Assembly: GCA_024707265.1 (NCBI GenBank)
Contig: JANQAB010000003.1
Coordinates: 1,116,001-1,180,000 of the forward strand
DNA length: 64,000 nt
Direction of reading: 5' to 3'
From: Sporocytophaga sp.
Lineage (GTDB): Bacteria > Bacteroidota > Bacteroidia > Cytophagales > Cytophagaceae
This document shows positions 1-7,841 of this stretch, one piece after another; within the stretch, counting starts at the first letter, position 1; every line of letters starts with the position of its first letter. The position numbers and the translations under genes are program-made. A model generated the notes under the pieces. That model ran no database searches, was not told where the DNA came from, and saw only the letters and a program-made list of their open reading frames with translations.

Positions 1-727
1 ATGATTTAGCTCTTCTTAAAGATTCTCCTTTTAATTCAATTTTGTGTGCATTGGCTGTCATTCTGTCCATGATAGCATCAGCAAGTGTAGGTTCTCCTAT
101 ATATTCATGCCATTTGTTTACTGGCAGCTGGGATGTTATCATAATAGACTTTTTACCATATCGGTCTTCCATCATTTGTAAGAGGGCTAATCTCAGATTA
201 TTGTCTATCGGCTGCAAGCCGAAGTCATCCAGGATTATTAGGTGAACTTTCTCCATCTGATTTAACATTTTTACATAAGTACCTTCCAGTTTTGATTGTG
301 CTATTTTTTCAAGCAACCTTGTCATTCCAAGATAAAGCACTCTATAACCCATTGAGCAAGCTTGCCTTCCGAGAGCACATGCCAGATAACTTTTGCCACA
401 ACCAGTAGCTCCTGTTATCAGAACATTTTCTGCTCTTTCTATAAAACTACAGTCAGCCAACATTGTCAGTTTTTCTGTTGGAAGGTTTCTTTCAGGAGAA
501 CAGTGTATTTGTTCCAGAACTGCGTTATATCGCAGTTTACTGAGTCTAACATACATTTGTGTTTTCTTGTGGGTTCGGTGCTGCTGCTCTGCTTCAACCA
601 GTCTGGCCATTGCTTCATGCAGTGAAAGTTGTTCATGGACAGGCATCATCAGTAATGCTTCATAAGCTTTGCTCATTCCTGTCAGTTTGAGATCGGAGAG
701 ATGTTCAAGTGTTTGTTTGGTATTCAT
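1..727 (-). CDS. istB: IstB-like AAA+ ATPase, transposition helper, C-terminus cut by window edge
   Basis: The start is the ATG at 727-725, and 242 codons are open down to position 1. The product is the ATP-dependent target-selection and activation partner of the IS21 transposase. A Walker A motif GATGCGKS is at about residues 106-113 and a Walker B LIILDDFG at about 163-170. The N-terminal 60 residues have the helical IstB-type start. The gene lies 26 bp downstream of the istA remnant on the same strand, as in an istAB operon. Family IstB proteins are about 245-260 residues, so only the last few residues are missing. The visible part has no frameshift. Confidence 0.95.
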   Translation of the reverse strand, partial: MNTKQTLEHLSDLKLTGMSKAYEALLMMPVHEQLSLHEAMARLVEAEQQHRTHKKTQMYVRLSKLRYNAVLEQIHCSPERNLPTEKLTMLADCSFIERAENVLITGATGCGKSYLACALGRQACSMGYRVLYLGMTRLLEKIAQSKLEGTYVKMLNQMEKVHLIILDDFGLQPIDNNLRLALLQMMEDRYGKKSIMITSQLPVNKWHEYIGEPTLADAIMDRMTANAHKIELKGESLRRAKS

Positions 728-752
728 TTTGTCTTATTTAAATGGGTTAATA

Positions 753-2306
753 TTAATATTCCTTTGGGCCTCTGATATTATCATGGATAGGTATTTTGAT
801 TTGAGGTAAATCTTCCTCCTTCTTGTCCGTATTATTGGATAGTATATTTTCAATAGATTTGTATGACAGATAGCCCGCATTCAGGCTTATCCTGCAGGCA
901 TTATCAGCTCTTGTGTTGCCATATTTATGGCAAGACGTAATAGTCCACGACAAGAAAGGAAAGCCTGCTGAGTAAATTGTCTTGATTCTAGCAGTTTGCT
1001 CACTGCTTGAAAAAAGTATTCACCGATAGGTTTCGCTTTTTGTAAAAAATAATCTTTATCCCAGCCAAGAGCATCTTTATATTGAAGGTGATTCTTGGGC
1101 ATATGATCGTCTATGGTTGTATAGCGGTGTTTCTGGAAGTTTCTTTTATGGCTGGCTATTCGTTTGTGTTCTAGATAGACCTCTACATGAGTACTATCAT
1201 AAATGATAGTGGCTTGTTTGCCTAAGTATTGATAGGGAACACTATAGTAGTGCCAGTCTTGGCCTAGCAATACATGATAGTTTTTTTGTACTTTGGCACT
1301 GACAGCATATTTTACTTCAAAAGATTGTAATGGAAGTGGCTTAAGTAGAGTTTTTTTCATCCTGTATAAAGCGGTCTTTTCTGGAATAATCCTTCTTCTG
1401 CATTAAAAAGCCATTATGCTTTTCCAGATGTATTTTTACATGATGATTCAGCTCTGACAAACTATATACCGGTGTATCTCTTAATGGAGCATAAATGCGT
1501 TTGTAAGCCAAATCTACTGACTTTTCTACACGAGCTTTGTCTCTGGGTTTTGCTACACGAGTTGCGCTCAGCGTGGTATTATAGAAAACAGAAAACTGTT
1601 CTGCAAGAGAAGTGAAAGATGGTTCATAACGATCGCTTTTTACAACCATTTGCCTCATATTGTCTGTAAGGATTGAAGAGGGAACACCTCCAATATATTG
1701 CAAGCAGCGGTTTAATGCTCCGATTAACTGGTCAAGAGTGGCATTGTGCAAGGCCTCAACATAAGTATAACCGCTATAAGGTAATACTGCGACTAAAACA
1801 GGGCATTCTATTAATTCTCCGCTTGTTATGTCTATGTAGGATAGTTTTTTCCCTGCAAAGTCAATCTCTAATACTTCCCCAGGCTTGTGTTGTTGGGGCA
1901 TTACTGCGTTACGTATTTGGATAAAGGTATTTATGTGTTCGCAAAATTGCTGATAGGAATATCCATCAGGGTCTTCTCTGCGATATTCTTCCCATAACAA
2001 CATCCGTGTTACACCGGTTCGGTTAAGCTCTGAAAGATAATGTCCTAACTTAGGGGACAGGCGACCATATCGCTCATCTTTCCTAGTTTCAACAGAATGA
2101 TTGTAAACAATGCTGCCCAGAGCTTCATCTGAGAGGGATAGTAATTGGCTAAAGTCACTGCCATTGCTTTTAAAGCGTTTTAAATAGGTAGCGACGGTAT
2201 TACGACTCATTCCTATGGTATTGGCAATTTGTCGCTCAGAAAGTCCTGAAATGAGTAATTGTAAGAGTCTGCGTATTTGCAACATGGTTTTAGCTTTGTT
2301 AGCCAT
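753..2306 (-). pseudogene. istA: IstA transposase of IS21 family, broken by two single-base frameshifts
   Basis: The first segment (2306 to 1341) carries an N-terminal helix-turn-helix at residues 12-45 and a DDE integrase core with D149 (in LEIDFAGK), D215 (in ILTDNM) and E261 (in ARVEKSV). The reading then passes at a T7 run, 1351-1357 (A7 in the coding strand), into the frame ending at 887. Removing one A joins them as DEKTLLKPLPL, which fits the family. A second change near 929-931 (one base missing after the LRLA codons) returns to the first frame. That frame continues with KYGNTRADNACRISL and ends at 753 in NIRGPKEY, a typical IstA tail. The two shifts are opposite in sign. Either the gene has decayed or the bases are miscalled. 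Confidence 0.9.
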
Positions 2307-2356
2307 AAATTCTTCAGCTTAAAAGGCTGAAGTTACAGTTGCAAAATCAAAACAAG

Positions 2357-2531
2357 GTGGCTCAGTTTATGCCGGAATGGCAGTTCTTAAAGTTGAAAAA
2401 ATACAAATTTAAGTGGCTCACTTTAGTCCGGAATAACCAATTTTTGACAATTAAAACTGGCTCAGTTTGGACCGGAATTAGTGGCTCAATTTAGTCCGGA
2501 ATAGGTGGCTCAGTTTAGACCGGAATAATCA
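2357..2531. repeat. Multiple terminal repeats at the right end of the IS21-family element
   Basis: Five copies of a unit like GTGGCTCAGTTTAGACCGGA lie at about 2357, 2413, 2457, 2481 and 2505. The last three are contiguous with a 24-bp period. IS21 elements are known for several direct copies of the transposase-binding site at each end. The spaced array just upstream of istA fits. The outermost copy ends near 2528-2531. Confidence 0.85.
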
Positions 2532-2580
2532 CATTTATATCCATTTTATTCCAGGATGGCTGGTATAGCTTGCAGGCAAC
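2532..2580 (-). pseudogene. 5' stump of a cassette gene cut by the IS21 element
   Basis: The ATG at 2544-2542 opens a minus-strand frame (M-D-I-N-V) that runs straight into the insertion-sequence end and meets a stop in the terminal repeats. Just upstream of it, 2571-2580 (TGCAGGCAAC on the plus strand) has the form of the cassette boundary boxes seen further right, including A as the following base in minus reading. I infer that the insertion sequence landed in the first codons of a former gene cassette. The rest of the gene would be left of the element, outside this window. Confidence 0.5.
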
Positions 2581-2703
2581 GTTTGAATAAACACCATAAG
2601 GCGTTTATTTTTCTCATACCCCTAATCTAACATATTTTTAACTCTCTTAAAACTGCTTAATGGTCACATGAATATAAACCTCTCCTCTCTGGCTTAAGGT
2701 TGT

Positions 2704-2922
2704 ATGACAGTTTTAAACCTAAAAGTTGGACTTAATACAATTGGTCTGCGCATCGTTGAATTAAGAACCCAAAAAAGATGGAGTCATTCTGACCTTGCCC
2801 GGGCTTTAATAAGGATAGGCAATCTATTGAAAGAATAGAAAATGGGAAAGTTGCTCCTTCGCTATATTCATTATATGAAAAAAGCTTTGGAGATTTCAAA
2901 GGCTAAGATTGTTACGTTCTGA
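2704..2922 (+). pseudogene. Helix-turn-helix (XRE-like) repeat, copy 1, frameshifted
   Basis: From the ATG at 2704 the plus strand reads a short leader and then IVELRTQKRWSHSDLARA, the first helices of an XRE-type DNA-binding domain. One base is then missing after the GCT codon near 2810. Near 2880 five more bases are missing relative to the copy at 12144-12332, which restores the frame to the end KIVTF. The flanks are also shared with the other copies: about 2581-2700 upstream (a hairpin with GTTTATT arms, then CCCCTAATCTAACA) and to about 3040 downstream. This copy has the best candidate start codon of the three. It runs opposite to the neighbouring cassette genes. Confidence 0.7.
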
Positions 2923-3069
2923 TTTTTTATTCCAGGCCATCAAGCATTCAGAAAAACTCTGATTAAAGTACAGTTCATCGGTAACCTCCTGCAAATTAAT
3001 TAACTTGCTATCATTGGTGGGTTGAAGTCAGACAGACCCCAATCAGGGAGGGATGGAAACTACACAATA

Positions 3070-3561
3070 TTACACACCGTTTTTTAATCCTTTTTTTATT
3101 ATTTTCCCAATGTATTTTTTATTTGTCACTATCGGTTTAAACGTCCTGCTAGTTTTAATGTCCATAAAAAAGAATCCACCTAAATGTTTGTCAGCAATAA
3201 TGGAAGTATGATTGTCAATAATTATTTGCTTATAGTCAAATAGGTATTTATAATTCTCATAATTTGACTTCAGCTCTGAGGTGATGATTTTATAATTTAT
3301 TTTATTTTTTTTAAGAACATTAATTGCCTCTTCTAAAGCTTCAATATAATTCATATATAAAAGATCTTTCCCGTATCTATTTGTTACCCATTGGCCATAA
3401 GTACTATCGATATATTGAGTGTCCCAATTATCATAGCTATATTGAATAATTAATACATTTGAGTTTTTTAAATCGAAAGGAATTTGTTCCTTGATATCTG
3501 TTTGTCCATAAGATAAGTGGGCAATCAAAACAATCAGAATAAAAGTATAAAGCTTTTTCAT
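3070..3561 (-). CDS. Small secreted protein of unknown function
   Basis: The 163-residue product starts with a clear signal peptide (charged MKK, hydrophobic stretch to about residue 19, cleavage after YGQ), so it should be exported. The mature part is rich in Lys, Tyr, Ile and Asn. It alternates short strands and helices but has no motif I recognise. The stop codon lies inside the box at 3069-3078, which resembles the inverted copy of the box before the gene at 3569-3578 (7 of 10 bases). That makes it the last complete cassette at the left of the array. The next gene upstream is the barstar-like one at 3804-4199. Confidence 0.75.
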   Translation of the reverse strand: MKKLYTFILIVLIAHLSYGQTDIKEQIPFDLKNSNVLIIQYSYDNWDTQYIDSTYGQWVTNRYGKDLLYMNYIEALEEAINVLKKNKINYKIITSELKSNYENYKYLFDYKQIIIDNHTSIIADKHLGGFFFMDIKTSRTFKPIVTNKKYIGKIIKKGLKNGV

Positions 3562-3568
3562 TTTAAAT

Positions 3569-3743
3569 AGTGTATAACGGTTCGGTTGTAGTTAGTGCGG
3601 GCTTGTCCTGATAGAGCGCCTCTCTATCCCCCGAGATATTGATAGCACGCCAATAAAAATAAACAAAAAGTGCGATAGATTAAGCTCTGAATCCGACAAA
3701 TACTACTAAAGCCTGCGCTAATTACAACCAGATGTTACCGGTT
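3569..3743. repeat. attC-like imperfect palindrome between cassettes (long class)
   Basis: The left arm (about 3573-3604, with GGTTGTAGTTAGTGCGGGCT) pairs with the right arm (about 3708-3743, with AAGCCTGCGCTAATTACAAC) over some 20 bases with a few mismatches. The centre holds a second small hairpin at 3645-3674 with GCACGCC and GTGCG arms. That 30-base block is 28/30 identical to 7733-7762 in another of these sites. The outer boxes carry TAAC on the left and GTTA on the right, the positions where integron attC sites have their core triplets. Confidence 0.75.
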
Positions 3744-3803
3744 CGTGTTTGTTTATTCGACCTTTAAAAATTCTTAATTTTTTAAGGTAACTTCAGTTAA
3801 ATA

Positions 3804-4199
3804 TTATTCCAATATCAGAGTTAAATCACCTTCAGATTCTTGTTCTTTTATAATGTTAATTAGCATTTCAAAAATTGTCCGTTCTTTACCAATAACTAAA
3901 AGCTCTAATCGATCTTGCATAATTTTTACATTACTTGGATAACAATTTTTTATCCTCTCATTATACCACTTAATTGTTTCTTCAACACCTAGTTTTTCAT
4001 ATGACCTTTTTGAATTAATCCATTTAATCTTAAAATTATCGTATGGCAATCCAAACCGTTGAAATAAAATATCTTCAAATGCATCCAATCCTCCATTCCA
4101 TTTTTGTTTTAAGAATTTTTCACTGAAATATTCAGTAAATTCTTTATAAGTATTAAACTCATTACCATCGATTATTAATTCAAAGCAATTTTCATTCAT
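3804..4199 (-). CDS. Barstar-like ribonuclease inhibitor or immunity protein
   Basis: The 131-residue product opens with FELIIDGNEFNTYKEF, then a helix and GGLDAFEDILFQRFGLP. That order (a first strand with an acidic patch, a helix, and the Leu-Asp-Ala-lid region) is the barstar fold as in the inhibitor of barnase. The last 25 residues are an amphipathic helix and strand typical of the family. Barstar proteins bind and block secreted ribonucleases, here presumably in the cytoplasm since there is no signal peptide. No barnase-type toxin is next to it, so it would be an orphan antitoxin or immunity gene. The boundary boxes of this cassette do not match each other, unlike most of its neighbours. 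Confidence 0.75.
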   Translation of the reverse strand: MNENCFELIIDGNEFNTYKEFTEYFSEKFLKQKWNGGLDAFEDILFQRFGLPYDNFKIKWINSKRSYEKLGVEETIKWYNERIKNCYPSNVKIMQDRLELLVIGKERTIFEMLINIIKEQESEGDLTLILE

Positions 4200-4245
4200 A
4201 AATTGTTATTAAAAATATCGAGTAAATTATATCAGGCTATCTCAT

Positions 4246-4382
4246 GATCACTAACGGTTCGCGGCATTGTCTCAGTGGCGGCTTGGGAACGCTAAACTGC
4301 CGGCCACCGCTAATGTAAATAGAAAGCGACAACCTTCGGATACCACGTCAACCGCCATTGCACAAAGCCGCTGTTAACAGTC
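4246..4382. repeat. attC-like imperfect palindrome between cassettes
   Basis: The left arm at 4251-4290 (CTAACGGTTCGCGGCATTGT and the following TGGCGGCTT) pairs imperfectly with the right arm at about 4345-4380 (CAACCGCCATTG, CACAAAGCCGCTG, TTAACAG). The right box GTTAACAGTC (4373-4382) matches, inverted, 8 of 10 bases of the box GGCTGCTAAC at 5353-5362 on the far side of the SIMPL gene. The site lies between that gene's stop and the start of the barstar-like gene. Confidence 0.7.
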
Positions 4383-4383
4383 G

Positions 4384-5328
4384 TTATTTATTTAAATTCA
4401 AGTTTTTCATTTCTCCGTTCGGTGTAATCAACATATATTCTTTCGTTGGAGTAGTTTCTTTCTTTTCACGATTTATTGTCAGTTTGATTTCATACATAAC
4501 TTGAATCACAGGTTCAAGAATTGTCGGATTGATAACAAAGTCAAATTCCTTGTCAACAATTGGCTGATAATATAAAGTCGTTGATTTGTCTGTATAATTA
4601 ACATTTGCAGATTTTTTAAGATTAAGCGAAGAACTGTTGTAAGCTTCGTATGATTTATACATTTCTACAGGAAAAACAACTTTATAACCGTCAGCTACTC
4701 GTTTTTCAATTGATGTGAATACTTGTCCTAAAACAGTTTCGTAGTTTTTTGTTTTTTCTTGTACTAAAAGCTTTGCTTTATTCATCAATTCCTTTTTGAT
4801 GTTTTCAAGATTGCTTGAAAAATAGTCAACCCTTACTAAATCGTAAATTTCTTCTTTTGATAAACTGCTGATGAAATCATTAAGTTGATTAGGGTCTGAA
4901 TATTTAATATGAATGTTTTTTTTCAGTTCAAAACCTTTCGGAATTTCATTATAGTTTTTCTTGCTAAAAACTTTCTTTTCTACTTCAAACTCATAAACAG
5001 GAACAAAGGAAATCATATCAACATAGGTTTCTATACCTTTTTTTGTTTTTATTTCGGTTAATGAAGCTGAAATTCTCTTATCAATAAGTTCATTCACTTC
5101 TTCGGCTGTCTTACCTGCTTGCGTAACGCCAAAAATAGCAACATAAGTGTCCGCTTTTACGTTTGCCAAACCTTTTACACCAACGACCAACACGTCTGAC
5201 GGAAAGCTTATATTGATGTTTTGGTCAGAAAACCTAACTTGATTTTGGTAATTTACATTTCCCGAAACCTGTCCTAAAACTGTCTGGCCGATTACAAAGG
5301 TTAATATTGTAATTATTGTTTTTTTCAT
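4384..5328 (-). CDS. Secreted SIMPL-domain (DUF541-type) protein
   Basis: The 314-residue product has a signal peptide (MKKTIITILTFVIGQTVLGQ). The core has VVGVKGLANVKADTYVAIFGV, then a helix with AGKTAEEVNELIDKRI, and repeated strand-helix units. This is the pattern of SIMPL/DUF541 proteins, periplasmic or surface proteins of largely unknown role. About 70 C-terminal residues are extra and carry another beta-rich segment. It stands alone as a cassette: the box 5353-5362 lies 24 bp upstream of the start and the paired box 4373-4382 directly precedes the stop on the map. The family call rests on pattern only, since conservation is weak. Confidence 0.65.
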   Translation of the reverse strand: MKKTIITILTFVIGQTVLGQVSGNVNYQNQVRFSDQNINISFPSDVLVVGVKGLANVKADTYVAIFGVTQAGKTAEEVNELIDKRISASLTEIKTKKGIETYVDMISFVPVYEFEVEKKVFSKKNYNEIPKGFELKKNIHIKYSDPNQLNDFISSLSKEEIYDLVRVDYFSSNLENIKKELMNKAKLLVQEKTKNYETVLGQVFTSIEKRVADGYKVVFPVEMYKSYEAYNSSSLNLKKSANVNYTDKSTTLYYQPIVDKEFDFVINPTILEPVIQVMYEIKLTINREKKETTPTKEYMLITPNGEMKNLNLNK

Positions 5329-5352
5329 CGTTTATGTTTTTCGTCTTATAAT

Positions 5353-5452
5353 GGCTGCTAACATTAAGTATAAAACAGGAATGCGTTTTAAAGTGATTCA
5401 CTATCAAACCGAAACCCTGCTGTCTTTTCAGTGCGGTTTATGGTTGCTAACA
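5353..5452. repeat. attC-like palindrome, weaker arms, next to helix-turn-helix repeat
   Basis: The left box GGCTGCTAAC (5353-5362) belongs to the SIMPL cassette. The arms AACATTAAGTATAAAAC and GCGGTTTATGGTTGCTAAC pair only partly. The right end at 5443-5452 runs straight into the common flank of the helix-turn-helix repeat (ATTTGAATA). That repeat seems to begin exactly at the cassette junction here, as at 12047 and 2580. Confidence 0.55.
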
Positions 5453-5543
5453 TTTGAATATACGACAAATGTGTATATTTTTCTTTTACCTCCTAATCTA
5501 ACAAATTTTTAATTCTGTTAAAACTGCTAGTGGACATAAGAGT

Positions 5544-5724
5544 GTAAAGCTAGTTGAATTAAGAACCCCAAAGGGATGGAGTCAGTCTGACCTTGCTCGG
5601 GCTTGTAATAAGGATAGGCAATCTATTGAAAGAATAGAAAATGGGAAAGTTGCTCCTTCGCTTTATTCTATTTGAAATTTCGAAAGCTTTGGGGATTTCA
5701 ATGGCTAAGGTTGTTACGTTCTGA
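5544..5724 (+). pseudogene. Helix-turn-helix (XRE-like) repeat, copy 2, truncated
   Basis: The plus strand reads VKLVELRTPKGWSQSDLARA, then CNKDRQSIERIENGKVAPSL. This is an XRE-type helix-turn-helix with the usual S-Q-x-x-L-A and S-I-x-x-I-E-N-G-K elements. It meets a stop at 5673, and after a short deletion the tail up to the TGA at 5724 is still recognisable. No usable start codon precedes it. Upstream (about 5453-5543) and downstream (to about 5845) the bases match the flanks of copies 1 and 3, so the repeated unit is about 400 bp. Confidence 0.7.
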
Positions 5725-5834
5725 TTATTTCTCTATTCCCGGTCATCATGTATTCAGAAAAACTATTATTAAAAGAGAGATCATCGTTAAGTTTATAATC
5801 TCGCATTCATTTGAGGGTTGAAGTCAGATAGACT

Positions 5835-5929
5835 TCAACCAGGGGCGGGTCTTTCGTTATCGTATTGGCATTGGATTACGGTTTCACCTTCTGAATTGAT
5901 ATAGCCCCATTGACATATTGTTACCCTGC
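5835..5929. repeat. attC-like site of the pectate-lyase cassette
   Basis: GTTACCCTGC at 5920-5929 is, inverted, identical in nine of ten bases to the box GCAGGGTAAT at 7664-7673 on the other side of the 5946-7610 gene. The single mismatch falls on the base that the integron model assigns to the neighbouring site. The inner arm ATTGACATATTG pairs loosely with CGTATTGGCATTGG near 5855-5875. The far end of the palindrome is blurred by the helix-turn-helix repeat. Confidence 0.6.
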
Positions 5930-5945
5930 GTTATTACTAATGACA

Positions 5946-7610
5946 CTATTGAAAAAACACTTTCTTAACCGAAACACCAGTACTTGTCGCGACCCTTACA
6001 ATGTACAATCCTTTAGCTTCTATACTAAAATGGATATAAGTATTTGTATCATCAACTTCTTTTGTTTCTATTATTTGTCCATTACTATTCGATATTACTA
6101 CACTTTCTATATTTTTTCCTTCAATAGTAAGCATACCATTTGTTGAAAATAAATTCCACTCCGATGGTAACACTTTTTTATGTGTTGCAGTGATTATGTC
6201 TGAATATTCAAACGCCCCCAAGTCGGGTGCATTCCCGGCAAAGGGCAGCCCGATATCCTCCCCTTTGTCAATTGCGCGGCTCCCTGCCGTCAGCTTCAAG
6301 AAATTAACATCAGGCAAACTACCGTCAGCCATGCGCGGGCCTAAAGCCCCCGCTATCATCGAGAGGTCTACGCCCGTCATAGTCATGCTCGGGTCATCGA
6401 CACTCAAGAAATCCGATTCAGTCAAATTCAGATTCAAGTTCCAGGTATTGTTTTCGCCACTGGCGTTTTCGCCACCGATACGAGAAAGCGTGTTCGGGTA
6501 GGCAATGTTGTTTTTCAACACATGGACATTGTCGCCCGTCAACACGGCGACTGGGGCTGTTTCTCTACCCTGAGAATCATAGGTTGTAGACGCCATATTA
6601 AAGGAACGATCTCCATTATTGTAGGAGGTATTGTTGAACCATTTGCTACCAACGCTGGTGTAGTTTGCATAAAAACCTGAGGCTTTATTTTTCCAAGCGA
6701 CGCAATACTTGATGGCATGGCGCCCCTTGCCTGTCTTGCTTTCCCCCATCTTAAAGCCGTAGCCGTTTCCGCTTGGCGGCGTTTGGGTTCCATAATCGCT
6801 GTAGCCATTTCCCATGGCATAACAGTTCTCCACAACTACGGGAAATTCCTGATTAATAAAATCAAAACCATCATCGCTGTTCCACCAGGCACGACATCCA
6901 TAGAACTTGGTGGTATCACCACTCTCTTGGTAATGCACGCCAAAACCGTCGGCATTTTCACCATCGCCCTGGCGACCATAAGGGTCATAGTTGTCATGGG
7001 CGTCGCAGTTCAAAAAGTAATGACCGCCGCCGTTAGCACGTCCGTCGTTGACGAAGAATCCTGGACCACTGTTGTGGTGACTATCAATTTGTTCCAGGAA
7101 GATATGCTTGCTATAAAGAATATAAATACCAGAATTTGAATTATGCTTCATGGGAACGCCCCGAACCTCGAACCCTTTCAGGTGCAGGTATTTTGCTTCG
7201 ACCACGATTGGCGAGGTGTACTGTACACTTTGGATTGTACCATCGTAATGGTCGTAACCCTCCCCAACCAAGAGGTTTGTTCCGTCAAAAATCGGCCGTT
7301 CGCCAGGATACGCAAGGTAATGGATGCGCTTGTCATCGCTTTCGCCACTCGCAGTCAAGTGAATGCCCGCCGATATGTTGTAAGTCTTGACATAAATCGT
7401 ATCGCGGAGGTTATAGACGCCGCCACGAATCCATACGGTATCGCCCGCATTCACGACAGCGTTTGCCTTATTGAGTGTCGCGAAGGGCTTTTCCTTTGAG
7501 CCCACATTGCCGTCATTGCCGTTAACATCCACATAATAGACATTGGTTTGTGCAAACAATCCAGCCGTTCCAACCAACAATGCACCTAATAGGAAAAAAA
7601 ATATCTTCAT
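5946..7610 (-). CDS. Secreted parallel beta-helix polysaccharide lyase (pectate-lyase-like) with type IX sorting tail
   Basis: The 554-residue product has a signal peptide (residues 1-20, ending LFAQ). VYYVDVNGNDGNVGSKEKPF follows, the standard opening of right-handed beta-helix proteins of the pectate lyase PL9 kind. Repeated Asn/Gly/Asp-rich coils follow to about residue 465 (for example YILYSKHIFLEQIDSHHNSG and GCRAWWNSDDGFDF). Residues from about 475 form a type IX C-terminal sorting domain, so the protein should be exported by that system. The body (about 6190-7560) is visibly richer in G+C than all its neighbours, while the sorting tail (5946-6190) is AT-rich like the host. This suggests an acquired enzyme fused to a resident tail. 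Exact substrate is not certain. Confidence 0.8.
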   Translation of the reverse strand: MKIFFFLLGALLVGTAGLFAQTNVYYVDVNGNDGNVGSKEKPFATLNKANAVVNAGDTVWIRGGVYNLRDTIYVKTYNISAGIHLTASGESDDKRIHYLAYPGERPIFDGTNLLVGEGYDHYDGTIQSVQYTSPIVVEAKYLHLKGFEVRGVPMKHNSNSGIYILYSKHIFLEQIDSHHNSGPGFFVNDGRANGGGHYFLNCDAHDNYDPYGRQGDGENADGFGVHYQESGDTTKFYGCRAWWNSDDGFDFINQEFPVVVENCYAMGNGYSDYGTQTPPSGNGYGFKMGESKTGKGRHAIKYCVAWKNKASGFYANYTSVGSKWFNNTSYNNGDRSFNMASTTYDSQGRETAPVAVLTGDNVHVLKNNIAYPNTLSRIGGENASGENNTWNLNLNLTESDFLSVDDPSMTMTGVDLSMIAGALGPRMADGSLPDVNFLKLTAGSRAIDKGEDIGLPFAGNAPDLGAFEYSDIITATHKKVLPSEWNLFSTNGMLTIEGKNIESVVISNSNGQIIETKEVDDTNTYIHFSIEAKGLYIVRVATSTGVSVKKVFFQ

Positions 7611-7663
7611 CTAATTTAAAATTACATTTTATACTATTTCTACTTTAACAGATTTATTGTTTT

Positions 7664-7830
7664 GCAGGGTAATGCTAAATGTATGAATGTGCCGGGTTTT
7701 AATGAACATAGTATCAACCTGTAGGAAAGCCCGCACGCCTATAAAAATAAACAAAATGTGCGGGATTAAAAGCAGAACACTCCAATTTACCCTATAAGCC
7801 AGGCATATTTTATACATAATGTTACAGGGC
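7664..7830. repeat. attC-like imperfect palindrome between cassettes (long class)
   Basis: The left arm starts at GCAGGGTAAT (7664-7673) and continues GCTAAATGTATGAATGTGCC. The right arm GGCATATTTTATACATAATG ends in GTTACAGGGC (7821-7830). A perfect CCCGCAC/GTGCGGG inner hairpin sits at about 7731-7764 and shares its 30-base core with the site at 3645-3674. The right box is the exact inverted copy of 8965-8974 beyond the Fic gene. The left box belongs to the pectate-lyase cassette. Confidence 0.8.
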
Positions 7831-7841
7831 GTATTGTCATT

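Larger units (their letters stand above)
1..2531 (-). mobile_element. IS21-family insertion sequence, left end outside the window
   Basis: The order istA then istB on the minus strand, the DDE transposase type, the AAA+ helper and the multiple 24-bp terminal repeats upstream of istA are together diagnostic of IS21-family elements. The right end is near 2531, where the last terminal repeat gives way to a different sequence. The left end lies beyond position 1 because istB is still open at the window edge. A target duplication cannot be checked for that reason. The istA reading frame is broken, so the copy looks inactive as written. Confidence 0.9.

Noticed and set aside
1341..1360. Programmed -1 frameshift at A-AAA-AAC in istA
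   Set aside because: The heptamer is in the correct phase, but a -1 slip leads to the wrong frame. The downstream istA frame needs +1 (one A fewer).
2357..2531. CRISPR-like array
   Set aside because: The units have a 24-bp period without regular unique spacers, lie at the end of an IS21 element and match its terminal-repeat layout.
5910..7499. Plus-strand frames over the pectate-lyase gene
   Set aside because: Mirror frames of a G+C-rich gene. The minus-strand reading has signal peptide, beta-helix pattern and sorting tail.
7629..7817. 62-codon minus-strand frame between the pectate-lyase and Fic genes
   Set aside because: It lies entirely inside the palindrome 7664-7830 and its codons follow the arm sequence. 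There is no sign of a protein.
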